DNA of 64,000 bases, taken from Streptomyces scopuliridis RB72 (GTDB lineage Bacteria; Actinomycetota; Actinomycetes; Streptomycetales; Streptomycetaceae). The notes below the pieces were generated by a model. It was given only the letters and a program-made list of their open reading frames with translations. It had not been told where the DNA came from and ran no database searches. The translations under genes were made by a program, and so were the position numbers. This document shows, piece by piece, positions 24,863 through 34,667 of this stretch. The stretch covers positions 310,001-374,000 of the forward strand of contig NZ_JOEI01000002.1 in assembly GCF_000718095.1 (NCBI RefSeq). Reading direction: 5' to 3'. Every line of letters starts with the position of its first letter. Within the stretch, counting starts at the first letter, position 1.

Positions 24863-27800
24863 TTAATCCCCCGTAGCGGCAAGCCAACGGACGAGCCGTT
24901 CGCTGATGGCCCGGAGTCCGCCGGCCGACACGATCGAATAGTGATCCCCCTCCAGGATCTCGACCTCGATCCGCGGGCACACCGCCCGCCAGTCGGCGCC
25001 GGGCCCCTGGAGGTCCCCCTGCCTCGTCCGCGCGACGAAGAGCAGAGCGGGTACCTCACAGAAGCCGGGACGATAGGCGCCCAACAGCGCGAGGTTGTGG
25101 GCGTGCGCATCCGACAGCCGCTCGAAACCCGCGAGATCGATCTCCGAGGGGAGGAGCCCGTGCTCGACCGCAGCCGCTCTGGCCGCACTCGCCAACTTCC
25201 CTTCGCCGGCCTCGCCCACCGCGGTCACGAGCCCGGCCGGCGGGCGCCCGCCGGCCAGATCGCCCAGGAACTCAAGATGGCCCTCGGCCCGCGTCGTCGG
25301 CGCCCGGCCCTCGGCGACCAGGCTGTCGATCATGAAGACGCGGCACTCGCGGCGCTCGGCGATCAGTTGCCGCGCGACTTCGTAGGCCAGCACGCCACCC
25401 ATCGACCAGCCGCCGAGCAGGTAGGGCCCCTCGGGCACGAGTTCCAGCAGTTCCTCGCGATACGCCGAGGCCATCGTGGTCAGATCCGGCGCCCCCGGCG
25501 CCTCGGCGCCGTCGACGAGCATGCGGCTCTGGAAGGCGTGTACGGGCCCCGGCCAGACACGGGCCAGTTCGAGATAGCTGGTGACCGAGCCTCCCACCGG
25601 GTGGAAGAGGATCAGCCCGGGCCCGGTGCCGCTCTCCCCGCCGTCGGACAGCCTGACCGCGCACGCCGCCGGGCGGGCACCGGCCCGGACGGCCGCCGCG
25701 AAGGCCCGCGGGGTCGGCGATTCGAAGATCTGCCCGAACTGAACCTCCGCGCCGAGCTCGGAACGCGCCCGGTTGATGAGCCGCAGCGCAAGCAGCGAGT
25801 TGCCGCCCATCGCGAAGAAGTCGCTGTCCGGACCGACCGAGTCGGCTCCCAGCAGTTCCTCCCACAGTTCGCCCAGTCGGCGCGTCACCTTGTCGTCCGC
25901 ACCCCCGGCTCCCGGATCGCCCGCGGCCGTTTCGGCCGGCACGGCCCCCACCTGGTCCATGTCGACCTTGCCGTTGCGGGTCAACGGCAGCCGCTCCACG
26001 ATCCGGAACTGCCCCGGGATCATGTAGGACGGGAGCCGCTCCCGCAGGTGCCGGGAGATCTCCTCGGGGCCGACGGCAAGGCCCTCGCCCGGGACCACCA
26101 GGCACACCAGCCGGGGCCGGCCGTCCGGCGACGCGGCCGTGGACACGACGCATTCGGCCACCGCGGGGTGGCTGCGCACCGCGGTCTCCACCTCCCCGGG
26201 CTCCACCCGGAATCCCTGGAGCTGGACCTGCCGGTCCTCGCGGCCGAGAAACTCGATGGTGCCGTCGGGCCAGTAGCGGCCCAGATCGCCCGTCCAGTAC
26301 AGGCGTTCACCGGTGCGCGGGTGCCGGACGAACCGCTCCGCGGTGCGCTCCTGGTCCTTCGCGTATCCCTGGGCGACGCCGACACCGCCGATATAGATCC
26401 TGCCGGTGGCCCAGGGCGGCCTGACCTCCATGGCGTGGTCGAGTACCCGCATGGTCTGCCCGCTGAGTGGGGTCCCGTACGGAATGCTCCGCCAGGTGGG
26501 GTCGACGCGGCCGATCTCGAAGCAGTTCGACCAGATGGACGCCTCGGTGGCGCCGCCGAGCCCCAGCACCCGGACGTCGCTCCACAGGGACCGCATCCGG
26601 TCCGGGAGCCAGGTGGGTATCCAGTCGCCGCTCAGCAGAAAGGCCCGTAGCGGCGGCTGATCGGCCCCCTGCCGGTGAGCGAGGACCTCGACGAGCATCT
26701 CGGCGAGCGCCGGGACGGAGTTCCACACGGTGGCGCCGTGCGCGAGCGACGCCTCGGCCCATCCCTCGGGATCGGGGTGGTCGGTCGCCATCGGAAGCAC
26801 GAGTGCGGCGCCGGCCGCCAGGGTGCCGAAGATGTCCCAGACCGACAGGTCGAAGCTGAGCGAGGAGATGCCGAACACCCGGTCGTTCGGGACGAGCCGC
26901 AGCCGCCGGTTGATGTCGGCGATCGTGTTCAGGGCCGCTCCATGGCCGATCATGACGCCCTTGGGGACACCCGTCGAGCCCGAGGTGTGGATGATGTAGG
27001 CCAGCTCGCCGGAGTCGCCCACCGGTGGATCCAGGACCTGGTCCGTCGGATCCACCAGGTCGACGCGGAGTGCGGGAAGCGCTCCTGGACGGAGCGGTTC
27101 GGGTATTCGGTGGGACTGGCACAGCACAGTGCGGGCGGACGTCGCGTCGAGCAGGCGATCGATGCGCTCGGCGGGCAGGGTCGCCGATACGGGGCAGTAG
27201 GCGGCGCCGGCCCGCAGCACACCGAGGACGGCCGCGACCTGTTCCCAGCCCTTGTCCATCACGACGGGCACCACATCGCCGCGGCCGACCCCGTGGTCGC
27301 GCAGCCACACGGCGACGGACCGCGAGACCGCTTCCAGCTCCCCGTACGTCACCGTGCGGTGCGCCGTCAGAATCGCCGGCCGCTCCGGCTGTTCCGCCGA
27401 CCGCTGAAGGAAACCGTCCTCCAGCCGGCCCGCCGGAGGCGCCTCGGCCGTCGTGTTCAGCTCCTCGACCAGGTCCCGGTGGGCGGCCGCCGGGAGAGCG
27501 GGCCGGGCCTCGGCGCCGCCCGGTGCGGAGAGCGACTCCAGCATGCTCCGGTAGGCGTCGAACATCGCGTCGGGGAGGCCCGCCGGGAAGGCGTCGCCGA
27601 CGATGTCCCACACGCACTCGACACCTCCCCCGGGGGCGTCCTTGACCTGCTGGTCGATCAGCACCTGGGGGGTGCGCAGGGCGGAGGTCACCGTCCTGCA
27701 GACCCCCCTCCCGGTGGCCGGCCGCTCCCCCGGGCCCAGCATGCTGTTGAAGACGTACGGCAGCGCCGCGCGCGAGGTCCAGCCGCGGCGGGCCGCCAGT

Positions 27801-28852
27801 TCGCGGGTCACCCGGATCGCGCTGACGTCGGAGTGCTCCATGTCCTTCCACAGCCTGCGCTGGAGCCGTGCCGCCCGTACGAAGAAGTCCTCGTCCTCCC
27901 GGAGGTCGACTTCCAGGGGCAGGGTGGCGCTGAACTGGCCGACGACGCCTGCCGCTTCGGGATGCCGGACCACCCAGTTCTGGTGCAGGACGTTGAGGCA
28001 GAAGTTCGGTGCGGCCGCCCAGGACCCCAGCACCTCCGCGTACACGTGCAGCAGTCCGGTCGTCGGCAGCACACGGTGCGCACGCATGGTGGCCCGGAAC
28101 CGCTGCCACTGCTCACGGCTCAGCAGGAAGGAGCGCCGGGTCAGACGGGCGGATTCGATACTTCCGGCCGACCGGGCGAGCGGCAGCCGGGGGGCGTCGG
28201 GCAGCGAGTCGAGCCGCGCCTCCCAGTATCGCCACTGTGCCTGGTGGGCATCCGATTCCGCGTCCGCGGCGCGGGCCAGCACACACTCACGGAAGGTGCC
28301 CGAAAGCGGCGGCAGTTCGGCGGTCGGATCACGGTAGAGCCGCCACCACTCCTCCTGGAGCCGGCGGGTGCTCGTCGAGTCGAGGAGCAGCAGGCTCATC
28401 GCGAAATGCAGTCGGGTGCGGTGCGGCCGTACGCGGTGGGCGACGATCTCGAACAGCGGCCAGCCGGTGGGCGCCGGACCCTCGTCCCGCATCCGCTCCC
28501 TGGTCCGGCTGATCTCCGCCTCCTGTTCCGGTGCCGCCAGGCCGGTCAGGTCGACCGCGCGCAGCCGGAACGGCGTGACCTCGGCGGGGCCGAGTACCCG
28601 CTGGCCGCCTTCCTCGGTCATGACGGTCCGCAGATGCTCGTGACGGGAGATCAGGAGATCGACGGCCCGTCGCGCCGCCTCCGAGTCGAAGTCCACGATG
28701 TCGATCTCGGTGTAGAGATTCGGCCGGAATCCGCCGAGCTCCATCAGCGGGCTCGACCCGACCATGTACGCCGCCTGGAGATCGGTCAGCGGGAACTCGG
28801 CTCCGGGGGGCGCGGACACACTGTGGGTCGGGGAAAGGTCGTGTGCGGTCAC
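24863..28852 (-). CDS. NRPS3: Cy-A(Cys)-PCP-TE
   Basis: The 1329-aa single module has a cyclization-family condensation domain (residues about 15-455, starting FPLTDLQAAYMVG). Next come an adenylation domain (about 475-960), a PCP (GGNSLL, about 1017) and a thioesterase (GWSMG, about 1150; GDHYS near the end). The Cy catalytic motif reads SLLLLDSTS, so the first Asp of DxxxxD is Ser. The adenylation pocket reads D-L-W-N-L-S-L-I-W, close to the cysteine code. There is no N-terminal docking domain. The GTG start overlaps the stop of the type II thioesterase gene (GTGA). It is the last gene of the assembly-line operon and probably releases the product. Confidence 0.93.
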   Translation of the reverse strand: MTAHDLSPTHSVSAPPGAEFPLTDLQAAYMVGSSPLMELGGFRPNLYTEIDIVDFDSEAARRAVDLLISRHEHLRTVMTEEGGQRVLGPAEVTPFRLRAVDLTGLAAPEQEAEISRTRERMRDEGPAPTGWPLFEIVAHRVRPHRTRLHFAMSLLLLDSTSTRRLQEEWWRLYRDPTAELPPLSGTFRECVLARAADAESDAHQAQWRYWEARLDSLPDAPRLPLARSAGSIESARLTRRSFLLSREQWQRFRATMRAHRVLPTTGLLHVYAEVLGSWAAAPNFCLNVLHQNWVVRHPEAAGVVGQFSATLPLEVDLREDEDFFVRAARLQRRLWKDMEHSDVSAIRVTRELAARRGWTSRAALPYVFNSMLGPGERPATGRGVCRTVTSALRTPQVLIDQQVKDAPGGGVECVWDIVGDAFPAGLPDAMFDAYRSMLESLSAPGGAEARPALPAAAHRDLVEELNTTAEAPPAGRLEDGFLQRSAEQPERPAILTAHRTVTYGELEAVSRSVAVWLRDHGVGRGDVVPVVMDKGWEQVAAVLGVLRAGAAYCPVSATLPAERIDRLLDATSARTVLCQSHRIPEPLRPGALPALRVDLVDPTDQVLDPPVGDSGELAYIIHTSGSTGVPKGVMIGHGAALNTIADINRRLRLVPNDRVFGISSLSFDLSVWDIFGTLAAGAALVLPMATDHPDPEGWAEASLAHGATVWNSVPALAEMLVEVLAHRQGADQPPLRAFLLSGDWIPTWLPDRMRSLWSDVRVLGLGGATEASIWSNCFEIGRVDPTWRSIPYGTPLSGQTMRVLDHAMEVRPPWATGRIYIGGVGVAQGYAKDQERTAERFVRHPRTGERLYWTGDLGRYWPDGTIEFLGREDRQVQLQGFRVEPGEVETAVRSHPAVAECVVSTAASPDGRPRLVCLVVPGEGLAVGPEEISRHLRERLPSYMIPGQFRIVERLPLTRNGKVDMDQVGAVPAETAAGDPGAGGADDKVTRRLGELWEELLGADSVGPDSDFFAMGGNSLLALRLINRARSELGAEVQFGQIFESPTPRAFAAAVRAGARPAACAVRLSDGGESGTGPGLILFHPVGGSVTSYLELARVWPGPVHAFQSRMLVDGAEAPGAPDLTTMASAYREELLELVPEGPYLLGGWSMGGVLAYEVARQLIAERRECRVFMIDSLVAEGRAPTTRAEGHLEFLGDLAGGRPPAGLVTAVGEAGEGKLASAARAAAVEHGLLPSEIDLAGFERLSDAHAHNLALLGAYRPGFCEVPALLFVARTRQGDLQGPGADWRAVCPRIEVEILEGDHYSIVSAGGLRAISERLVRWLAATGD

Positions 28853-29664
28853 TGTTGCCTCCCGGTGAGTGCGGCGCCCAGCGTCGGCAGTTCGGCGGTC
28901 AGCGCCGCCAGGACCTGCTCCTGGGCTTCCTCGTGAAGATAGAAATGGCCGCCGTCGAACATCCGGACCGTGCAGCCCGCGGTCGAGTGCTCCCGCCAGC
29001 CCGCCAGTTCGCCGGGGTTCGCCAGGGCGTCGTCCAGACCGCCGAGGACGAGCACGGGACAGTCGAGCGGACGTTCCGGGCGCCAGCGGTAGGTCTCGGA
29101 CACCGCGAAGTCCGCCCTCACCATGGGCAGCAGCGCCGACAGGGCGGCCGTGCTCTGGAGCACCTCGGCCGGAGTGCCGTTCAGCTCTTTCAGGTGCGCC
29201 ACGAGATCGCCGACCGGCGCGTCGTGGACCTGTGGCTGACGGGAGGGCAGATGCGGGGCCCGGCGGCCGGATACCAGCAGCCGCTCCGGCTCCCGCAGTC
29301 CCAGGTCGCGCAGCTTCCGGCACAGCTCGTAGCCGATCAGTGCGCCCATGCTGTGCCCGAACCAGGCGTGCGGCCGGTCCAGCAGCGGCTCCACGGCCCG
29401 GACCAGCGCTTCGACGAGCTCGTCGAGACGACGGTACGGCGCCTCCCTGAACCGGTTCTCGCGCCCGGGCAGCCGGATGGACACGACGTCGACGGACGGT
29501 GCCAGCCGCTCGGCCCAGTCCCGGTAGAGCGCCGCTCCGCCGCCCGTGTGCGGCAGGCAGAAGAGCCGTACGGGCGCGTCGTCGGTGGCCGCCCACCGGA
29601 CGCACCAGTCGGTCCGCGGAGCGCGCCGCCGCGAAGTACCGCCCGCCGGCGCTACGCGCTCCAC
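28849..29664 (-). CDS. Type II thioesterase
   Basis: This 271-aa alpha/beta-hydrolase has RLFCLPHTGGGAALYRDWAE near the start, the nucleophile motif GHSMGA and the catalytic histidine in GGHFYL. This is the family that hydrolyses stalled or wrongly primed acyl chains from carrier proteins. GTG 29664 gives the normal length; the longer frame merely reads through the GMC gene. It overlaps GMC by 13 bp and NRPS3 by GTGA. Its presence supports an active thiotemplate line. Confidence 0.92.
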   Translation of the reverse strand: MERVAPAGGTSRRRAPRTDWCVRWAATDDAPVRLFCLPHTGGGAALYRDWAERLAPSVDVVSIRLPGRENRFREAPYRRLDELVEALVRAVEPLLDRPHAWFGHSMGALIGYELCRKLRDLGLREPERLLVSGRRAPHLPSRQPQVHDAPVGDLVAHLKELNGTPAEVLQSTAALSALLPMVRADFAVSETYRWRPERPLDCPVLVLGGLDDALANPGELAGWREHSTAGCTVRMFDGGHFYLHEEAQEQVLAALTAELPTLGAALTGRQQ

Positions 29665-31223
29665 GACGCCGCCCTCTCGCCGAGCATGACGCAGCTGAGA
29701 TTGGTCGGCGCGCTCGGCATCGTCGGCATCACCGAGGCGTCCACGACACGCAGTCCGCTCACCGCGTGCACGCGGAAGCGCTCGTCCACGACCGCCGCGG
29801 GGCTCGATGACGGGCCCATCACGGCGGTCCCCGCCGGGTGCCAGGACGGGCAGACGAACCGTGAGACGGAACGGCGCAGCATGGCGTCGTCCTCCACCGT
29901 CCGGTCGGTCCAGAGGAACACGCGCTCCAGCAGCGGCGCGAGGTGGCTGCCCCTGACCATCTCCCAGAGCATCCGTGCGCCTGCCATCAGGCGTTCGACG
30001 TCCCAAGGGTCCGAGGCCAGCCGGAGCGCGATGACGGGATCGGCGTCCGGCTCCGCGCCCCGCAGGGTGACGGATCCGCGCGAGCGCGGCGTCAGCAGCG
30101 AGGCGTGCAGGGAGAACGCGGTCCGGCCCTTGAGTACCCCGCGCATCACGGGCACATCGAGGTCGGTGACGTTGTTGACCAGGGTGAGATTGAGGTCAGG
30201 GGCGGCGCCCGTGCTCGCCACCCGCGCCAGTACCTGGTGCATGGGCTCCCCGGATCGGGAGCCGGCCGGGACGGGAAGTCCCCACAGGGCGACGATCGGG
30301 TGCTCCATGAGGTTCGCGCCCACTCCGGGCAGATCGGCGACCGGGCGAATGCCCAGCCGCAGCAGTGCGTCGGCCGGGCCGACACCCGAGCGCAGCAGGA
30401 TCGCGGGCGTGCCGATGGCCCCGGCCGACAGCGTCACGCGGTCGGCCCCGATACGGACGAGCCGCCCGTCGCTCATTGCCTCCACACCGACGGCCTTGTC
30501 GCCGTCGAAGATGATCCGGGCGGCCGAGCAGTGACCGGCCACCGTGAGGTTGGGCCGGTGCCGGGCAGGGGCGAGGTACGCCTCGGCCGTCGACACGCGT
30601 CGGCCGCCGGCCTCGTTGCGCGGAATGGGCCCCGCCCCTGTGGCGCGGTCGGCCGCGTTGAGGTCGGCCACCATCGGCACGCCGCGGTCACGGCAGGCGT
30701 GCAGGAAGCCGGCCGCCAGGGGGCCGAACTCGTCCTCGGACTGCCTGCGGATGGGCAGGGGCCCGTCACTGCCGTGCTCGGGCCCCTTGAAGTCTCGGTC
30801 GGACTCCAGCCGGACGAAGTACGGCAGCACGTTCTCCCACGACCAGGCGGGGTTGCCCGCGGCCGCCCAGGCGTCGAAGTCACCCGGCAGACCGCGCAGC
30901 GCGAGGGCGCCGTTCACCGCGGACGAGCCCCCGACGGCCTTGCCCACCACATACGGGTAGCGCCGTCCGTTCTCGGCCTCCTCGTGGACGTAGGCGGAGT
31001 GGTCCCAGTTGGCCCCCGACAGCACGGGGTTGTCGGGCGAACCGGGGGGATCGCCCTGGTTGTCCGGCCCGGCCTCCAGGAGCAGGACCCGGCAACCGGG
31101 GTCCTCGGACATCCGGCCGGCGAGGGTCGCGCCCGCGGAGCCGGCTCCGACGATCACCTCGTCCCAGTGCCCTTCGACCGTCGCCGTGCCTTGTGCCGTT
31201 CCTCTGACATCGGTTCCTGACAT
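29652..31223 (-). CDS. GMC-family FAD oxidoreductase
   Basis: The 523-aa protein has the GMC FAD motif (DEVIVGAGSAGATLAGRMSE), the second signature (YPYVVGKAVGGSSAVNGALA) and the C-terminal catalytic His and Asn (CPSWHPAGTAVMG, PSAPTNLS). GMC enzymes oxidise alcohols to carbonyls. It starts 4 bp after the NRPS2 stop, inside the assembly-line operon, so it is probably a tailoring oxidase for a hydroxylated or glycosylated intermediate. The substrate is unknown. Confidence 0.92.
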   Translation of the reverse strand: MSGTDVRGTAQGTATVEGHWDEVIVGAGSAGATLAGRMSEDPGCRVLLLEAGPDNQGDPPGSPDNPVLSGANWDHSAYVHEEAENGRRYPYVVGKAVGGSSAVNGALALRGLPGDFDAWAAAGNPAWSWENVLPYFVRLESDRDFKGPEHGSDGPLPIRRQSEDEFGPLAAGFLHACRDRGVPMVADLNAADRATGAGPIPRNEAGGRRVSTAEAYLAPARHRPNLTVAGHCSAARIIFDGDKAVGVEAMSDGRLVRIGADRVTLSAGAIGTPAILLRSGVGPADALLRLGIRPVADLPGVGANLMEHPIVALWGLPVPAGSRSGEPMHQVLARVASTGAAPDLNLTLVNNVTDLDVPVMRGVLKGRTAFSLHASLLTPRSRGSVTLRGAEPDADPVIALRLASDPWDVERLMAGARMLWEMVRGSHLAPLLERVFLWTDRTVEDDAMLRRSVSRFVCPSWHPAGTAVMGPSSSPAAVVDERFRVHAVSGLRVVDASVMPTMPSAPTNLSCVMLGERAASWSA

Positions 31224-31227
31224 GTCG

Positions 31228-34200
31228 TCACTGCCCTGGTTGTCCGGTGAGCCGGTTGGCGAGTTCCGCGATCGTGGGGAAGTCGAAGAGCATCCCCAGG
31301 TCGTCCTCCGAGTCCTGTTCGAGACCGATCTCCTGGCGGATCATCGTCAGGATGCGTACCGCGTGCAGCGAATCTCCGCCCAACTCGAAGAAGTTGTCGT
31401 CGACCCCGAAGTCGTCCCGTTCGAGCACGCCGGCCCACATCCGCATCAGCCGGCTCTCCAGCTCGTCGCGCGGCGCGGTCTGCTCCTTGGACTCCGGCTC
31501 GGCCCACGGGGTGGGCAGGGCACTCCGGTCGACCTTGCCGTTGGCGCTGAGCGGCACCGTGTCGATGAAGAGGAAGTGGTGGGGAACCATGTAGCCCGGC
31601 AGCAGTTCCCCGACGGCGGCGCGGACGCCCGCGGCGCGGTCGGTGTCGGTCGTACCGGCGGCCGGGACCGCCCTGTCCTCGGCCACGAGATGCGCGACGA
31701 GCTGACGTCCGCCGGTCGCCGGGTTGCTCTCCACCCCCACCAGGGCGTCGGCGACGCCCGGCGCGGAGCGCAGCACCGCCTCGATCTCGCCGAGCTCGAT
31801 GCGGTATCCGTTGAGCTTCACCTGGAAGTCCGCACGTCCGAGGAAGTCGATGTCCCCACCCGGCAGGTAGCGGCCGAGGTCCCCGGTGCGGTACAGCCGT
31901 TCGCCGGTCAGCGGATGGACGACGAAGCGCTCCGCGCTCAGCTCGGGCGCTCCCCAGTAGCCCCGGGCCACGCCCACTCCGCCGATACAGATCTCGCCCG
32001 TGGTCCACACCGGGCACGGTTGGAGGTGCTTGTCGAGTACGTGCAGGGTCTGGTTGGCGAGGGGCTTGCCGTACGGGATCCGCGTCCATTCCGGCGGCAC
32101 GTCCCCGATCGGATGGTGCACGGACCAGATGGACGCCTCCGTGGCACCCCCCAGGCTCACCACCTCCGCCCGGGGATGCCGCGCCCGGACAGCCGTGGGA
32201 AGGGTGACGGGGATCCAGTCGCCGCTCAGCAGGACCAGCCGGACACTCGACTCGCCCCCGCTGTCGCGCCCCTCGGCGGCGCGGGCCTCGGTCCACGCCT
32301 GCATCAGGGCGGGGACCGAGTTCCAGACCGTCACGCCGTGGCGCCGTACCAGTTCGTCCCAGTGCAGCGGATCGTGCCCGCGGCCCCGGGCCGGCACGAC
32401 CACCGCCGCTCCGGCCGCGAGCGCGCCGAACACGTCATAGACCGAGAGGTCGAAGCTCAGCGCCGACAGGGCGAGCACCCGGTCGTCCGGGCCCACCGCG
32501 AAACGCTCGTTCATGTCCTGGAGGGTGTTGGCCGCGGCCTGATGGTCGATCATCACGCCCTTGGGCTGTCCGGTCGACCCGGAGGTGAAGATGACGTAGG
32601 CCAGGTCGTCCGGACGGACATCGACCTCCGGGGGCGTGGTGGCGGCGCCGGTCACCTCGGGATCCGCCGCGGTGACGAGGTGGACACCGGCCGGCCAGTC
32701 GAGCTCGTCGCGCGCCCCGGGGGCCGTCACCACGATCCGCGCCCCGCCCCGCTCCAGCAGCAGGTGCCGCCGGGCGGCCGGCCAGTCCGGGCTGACCGGC
32801 AGATACGCGGCGCCCGACAGGGCGACGGCGAGCACGGCGACGACCTGGTCCACGCCCCTGTCGAGCACGACACCGATCAGCGTGTCCCGGGTGGCGCCCA
32901 GTTCAACCAGCCGGTGGGCCAGCCCGGCCGCGCCCTCCATGACCTCGCGGTAGCTGTGCGCGCCGTTCTCGTCGATCACCGCGGTCGCGTCGGGACAGGT
33001 GCGGGCCCGGGCCGCGACGAGTTCGCCGAGGGTACGGGCCGGGATCGGCGCGCCGGTGTCGTTGGCGGCGCGGCGCTCGTCCAACTGCCACTCGGGCAGT
33101 GCGGGCGATGTCGCCGGCTCCGTCCACGCGCCGGGGTCCGTGGCAAGCCGGTCCAGGGTGGCGCGGTAGGCGTCGAACATGTCGTCCAGCAGACCGGCGG
33201 GGAAGAGCGCCTCGACGGCGTCCCAGTTGAACAGCAGGTCGCCTCGCTCCTCGGTCACCTGGTGGTCCAGCCATACCTGGGGGGTCTGGGTGATGCCGTA
33301 CATCTCGTCCCCGAAGAACCGGATCCCCTCCGAGGGGTCCTCGCCACCGGTCCCCAGCACGAGCGCGCTGGTGAAGACCACCGGCATCGAGGCACCGGGC
33401 CCACCGCCCGCGCGGCGGGACCGTTCGCGCAGCACCCGGACACCGCTGAACTCGGGGTGCTCCAGGTCCCGCATGAGCTGCTGCTGGAGCCGCCGCACTC
33501 GGGGGGCGAACGCCTCATCCGGGCGCGCCGACAGCGCGAGGAGGGTGACGGATGTGAAGTCGCCGATGAGTTCGCCCATGCGCGGGTGGGACTGCGGGCG
33601 GTTGAACAGGGTCAGGTCGAGCGTGAAGTCGGGCTCGCTCGACCAGGTCCGCAATACGTCCGCGTAGGCGGCCATGAGCACGGCGGACGGGGTGACCCCG
33701 AACTGCCGGGCGAACTCCTTGACGGCTGTCCACCGCGCGGCCGGCAGCCGGCCGCCGCGATGGCCGAACTCGGGCCGGCCGATCGTGCTGGGCTGCACGG
33801 CAAGCGGCAGGGCCGGCGCCGGCGGCAGCTCGGGCAGCCGGTCGAGCCAGTACTTCTCCGCTGCCCGGTAGCGGCCGCCCTCCTGCGCCGCCGCCTCGGC
33901 CAGCACATGGTCGCGGTAGGAGAGGTCCAGCGGCTCCGGCGACCAGTCGGCGTCCTCGTAGAAGCGGCGCCAGTCCTGGAAAAGCAGATACATGCTGTAG
34001 CCGTCGAGGATCAGGGTGTCGAGGCTGATGTGCAGGCGCAGGAGATCGTCCCCGAGCCGGGAGGCGCGGATGTCGAACAGCGGCCAGCGGTCAGCGGGCA
34101 GGACCTGGTGGTCCATCTCGTCCCGGGTACGCAGGATCTCCTGCGCCTGCTTCTCCGGCACCAGGCCGCGCAGATCGGCGACGGGCATCCTGTACGCGGG

Positions 34201-34632
34201 GACCTCCGGCAGAACGCGCTGCGTGCCGTCGGGGCCGATGACCGCACGGAGCATGTCGTGGCGGGCGATGACCGCCCGGAGGCTGCTCTCCAGCCGGTCC
34301 TGGTCCAACCCCTCGCGTTCGAGTTCGAAGTAGATGTGGGTGGACACACCGCCGAGTTCGACCGCGGACCCGCGGCCGACCCAGTAGGCGTGCTGGATGT
34401 CGGTCAGCGGGAAGGGTTCGTGGCGGTCGGCCGGCCGGGGCACGACGGCACCCGCTTCCGGGCTCGCCGTCACGCCCCGGAGCATCGCGATGAGATCGTC
34501 GCGCCGCTCGCGCAGTTCGTCCCGCAGCTGCGCGGTCAGCGCACCGGCCGGGGCCACCACGTCCAGTCGGCCGTCGGTCAGGCGCAGCTTGATACCGCGC
34601 GTACGCAGTGTGCCGAGCAGGTCCTGAGTCAC
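31228..34632 (-). CDS. NRPS2: docking-Cy-A(Cys)-PCP
   Basis: The 1134-aa module begins with a TubC-type beta-hairpin docking domain (MTQDLLGTLRTRGIKLRL, then APAGALTAQLRDELRERRDDL). A heterocyclization domain with FPLTDIQHAYWVGRG and an intact DTLILDGYS (DxxxxDxxS) motif follows. The adenylation domain pocket reads D-L-Y-N-L-S-L-I-W, the cysteine code, and the PCP has LGGDSL near residue 1085. There is no terminal TE. It is the only module in the window with full cyclization residues, so it is the best candidate to make a thiazoline. GTG 34632 is preferred (GGAGGAGG site) over GTG 34671, which overlaps NRPS1. Confidence 0.94.
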   Translation of the reverse strand: MTQDLLGTLRTRGIKLRLTDGRLDVVAPAGALTAQLRDELRERRDDLIAMLRGVTASPEAGAVVPRPADRHEPFPLTDIQHAYWVGRGSAVELGGVSTHIYFELEREGLDQDRLESSLRAVIARHDMLRAVIGPDGTQRVLPEVPAYRMPVADLRGLVPEKQAQEILRTRDEMDHQVLPADRWPLFDIRASRLGDDLLRLHISLDTLILDGYSMYLLFQDWRRFYEDADWSPEPLDLSYRDHVLAEAAAQEGGRYRAAEKYWLDRLPELPPAPALPLAVQPSTIGRPEFGHRGGRLPAARWTAVKEFARQFGVTPSAVLMAAYADVLRTWSSEPDFTLDLTLFNRPQSHPRMGELIGDFTSVTLLALSARPDEAFAPRVRRLQQQLMRDLEHPEFSGVRVLRERSRRAGGGPGASMPVVFTSALVLGTGGEDPSEGIRFFGDEMYGITQTPQVWLDHQVTEERGDLLFNWDAVEALFPAGLLDDMFDAYRATLDRLATDPGAWTEPATSPALPEWQLDERRAANDTGAPIPARTLGELVAARARTCPDATAVIDENGAHSYREVMEGAAGLAHRLVELGATRDTLIGVVLDRGVDQVVAVLAVALSGAAYLPVSPDWPAARRHLLLERGGARIVVTAPGARDELDWPAGVHLVTAADPEVTGAATTPPEVDVRPDDLAYVIFTSGSTGQPKGVMIDHQAAANTLQDMNERFAVGPDDRVLALSALSFDLSVYDVFGALAAGAAVVVPARGRGHDPLHWDELVRRHGVTVWNSVPALMQAWTEARAAEGRDSGGESSVRLVLLSGDWIPVTLPTAVRARHPRAEVVSLGGATEASIWSVHHPIGDVPPEWTRIPYGKPLANQTLHVLDKHLQPCPVWTTGEICIGGVGVARGYWGAPELSAERFVVHPLTGERLYRTGDLGRYLPGGDIDFLGRADFQVKLNGYRIELGEIEAVLRSAPGVADALVGVESNPATGGRQLVAHLVAEDRAVPAAGTTDTDRAAGVRAAVGELLPGYMVPHHFLFIDTVPLSANGKVDRSALPTPWAEPESKEQTAPRDELESRLMRMWAGVLERDDFGVDDNFFELGGDSLHAVRILTMIRQEIGLEQDSEDDLGMLFDFPTIAELANRLTGQPGQ

Positions 34633-34667
34633 CGTGGATCGTCCTCCTCCGTCTCGCGCCGCCGCGG

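Noticed and set aside
24863..29605. Longer NRPS3 start at 29605
   Set aside because: The extra N-terminus lies in another frame over the type II thioesterase gene. GTG 28852 overlaps that gene's stop and begins at the domain boundary.
28849..30006. Longer thioesterase start at 30006
   Set aside because: The upstream part is an out-of-frame reading of the GMC gene with Arg/Gly-rich composition. GTG 29664 gives the normal family length.
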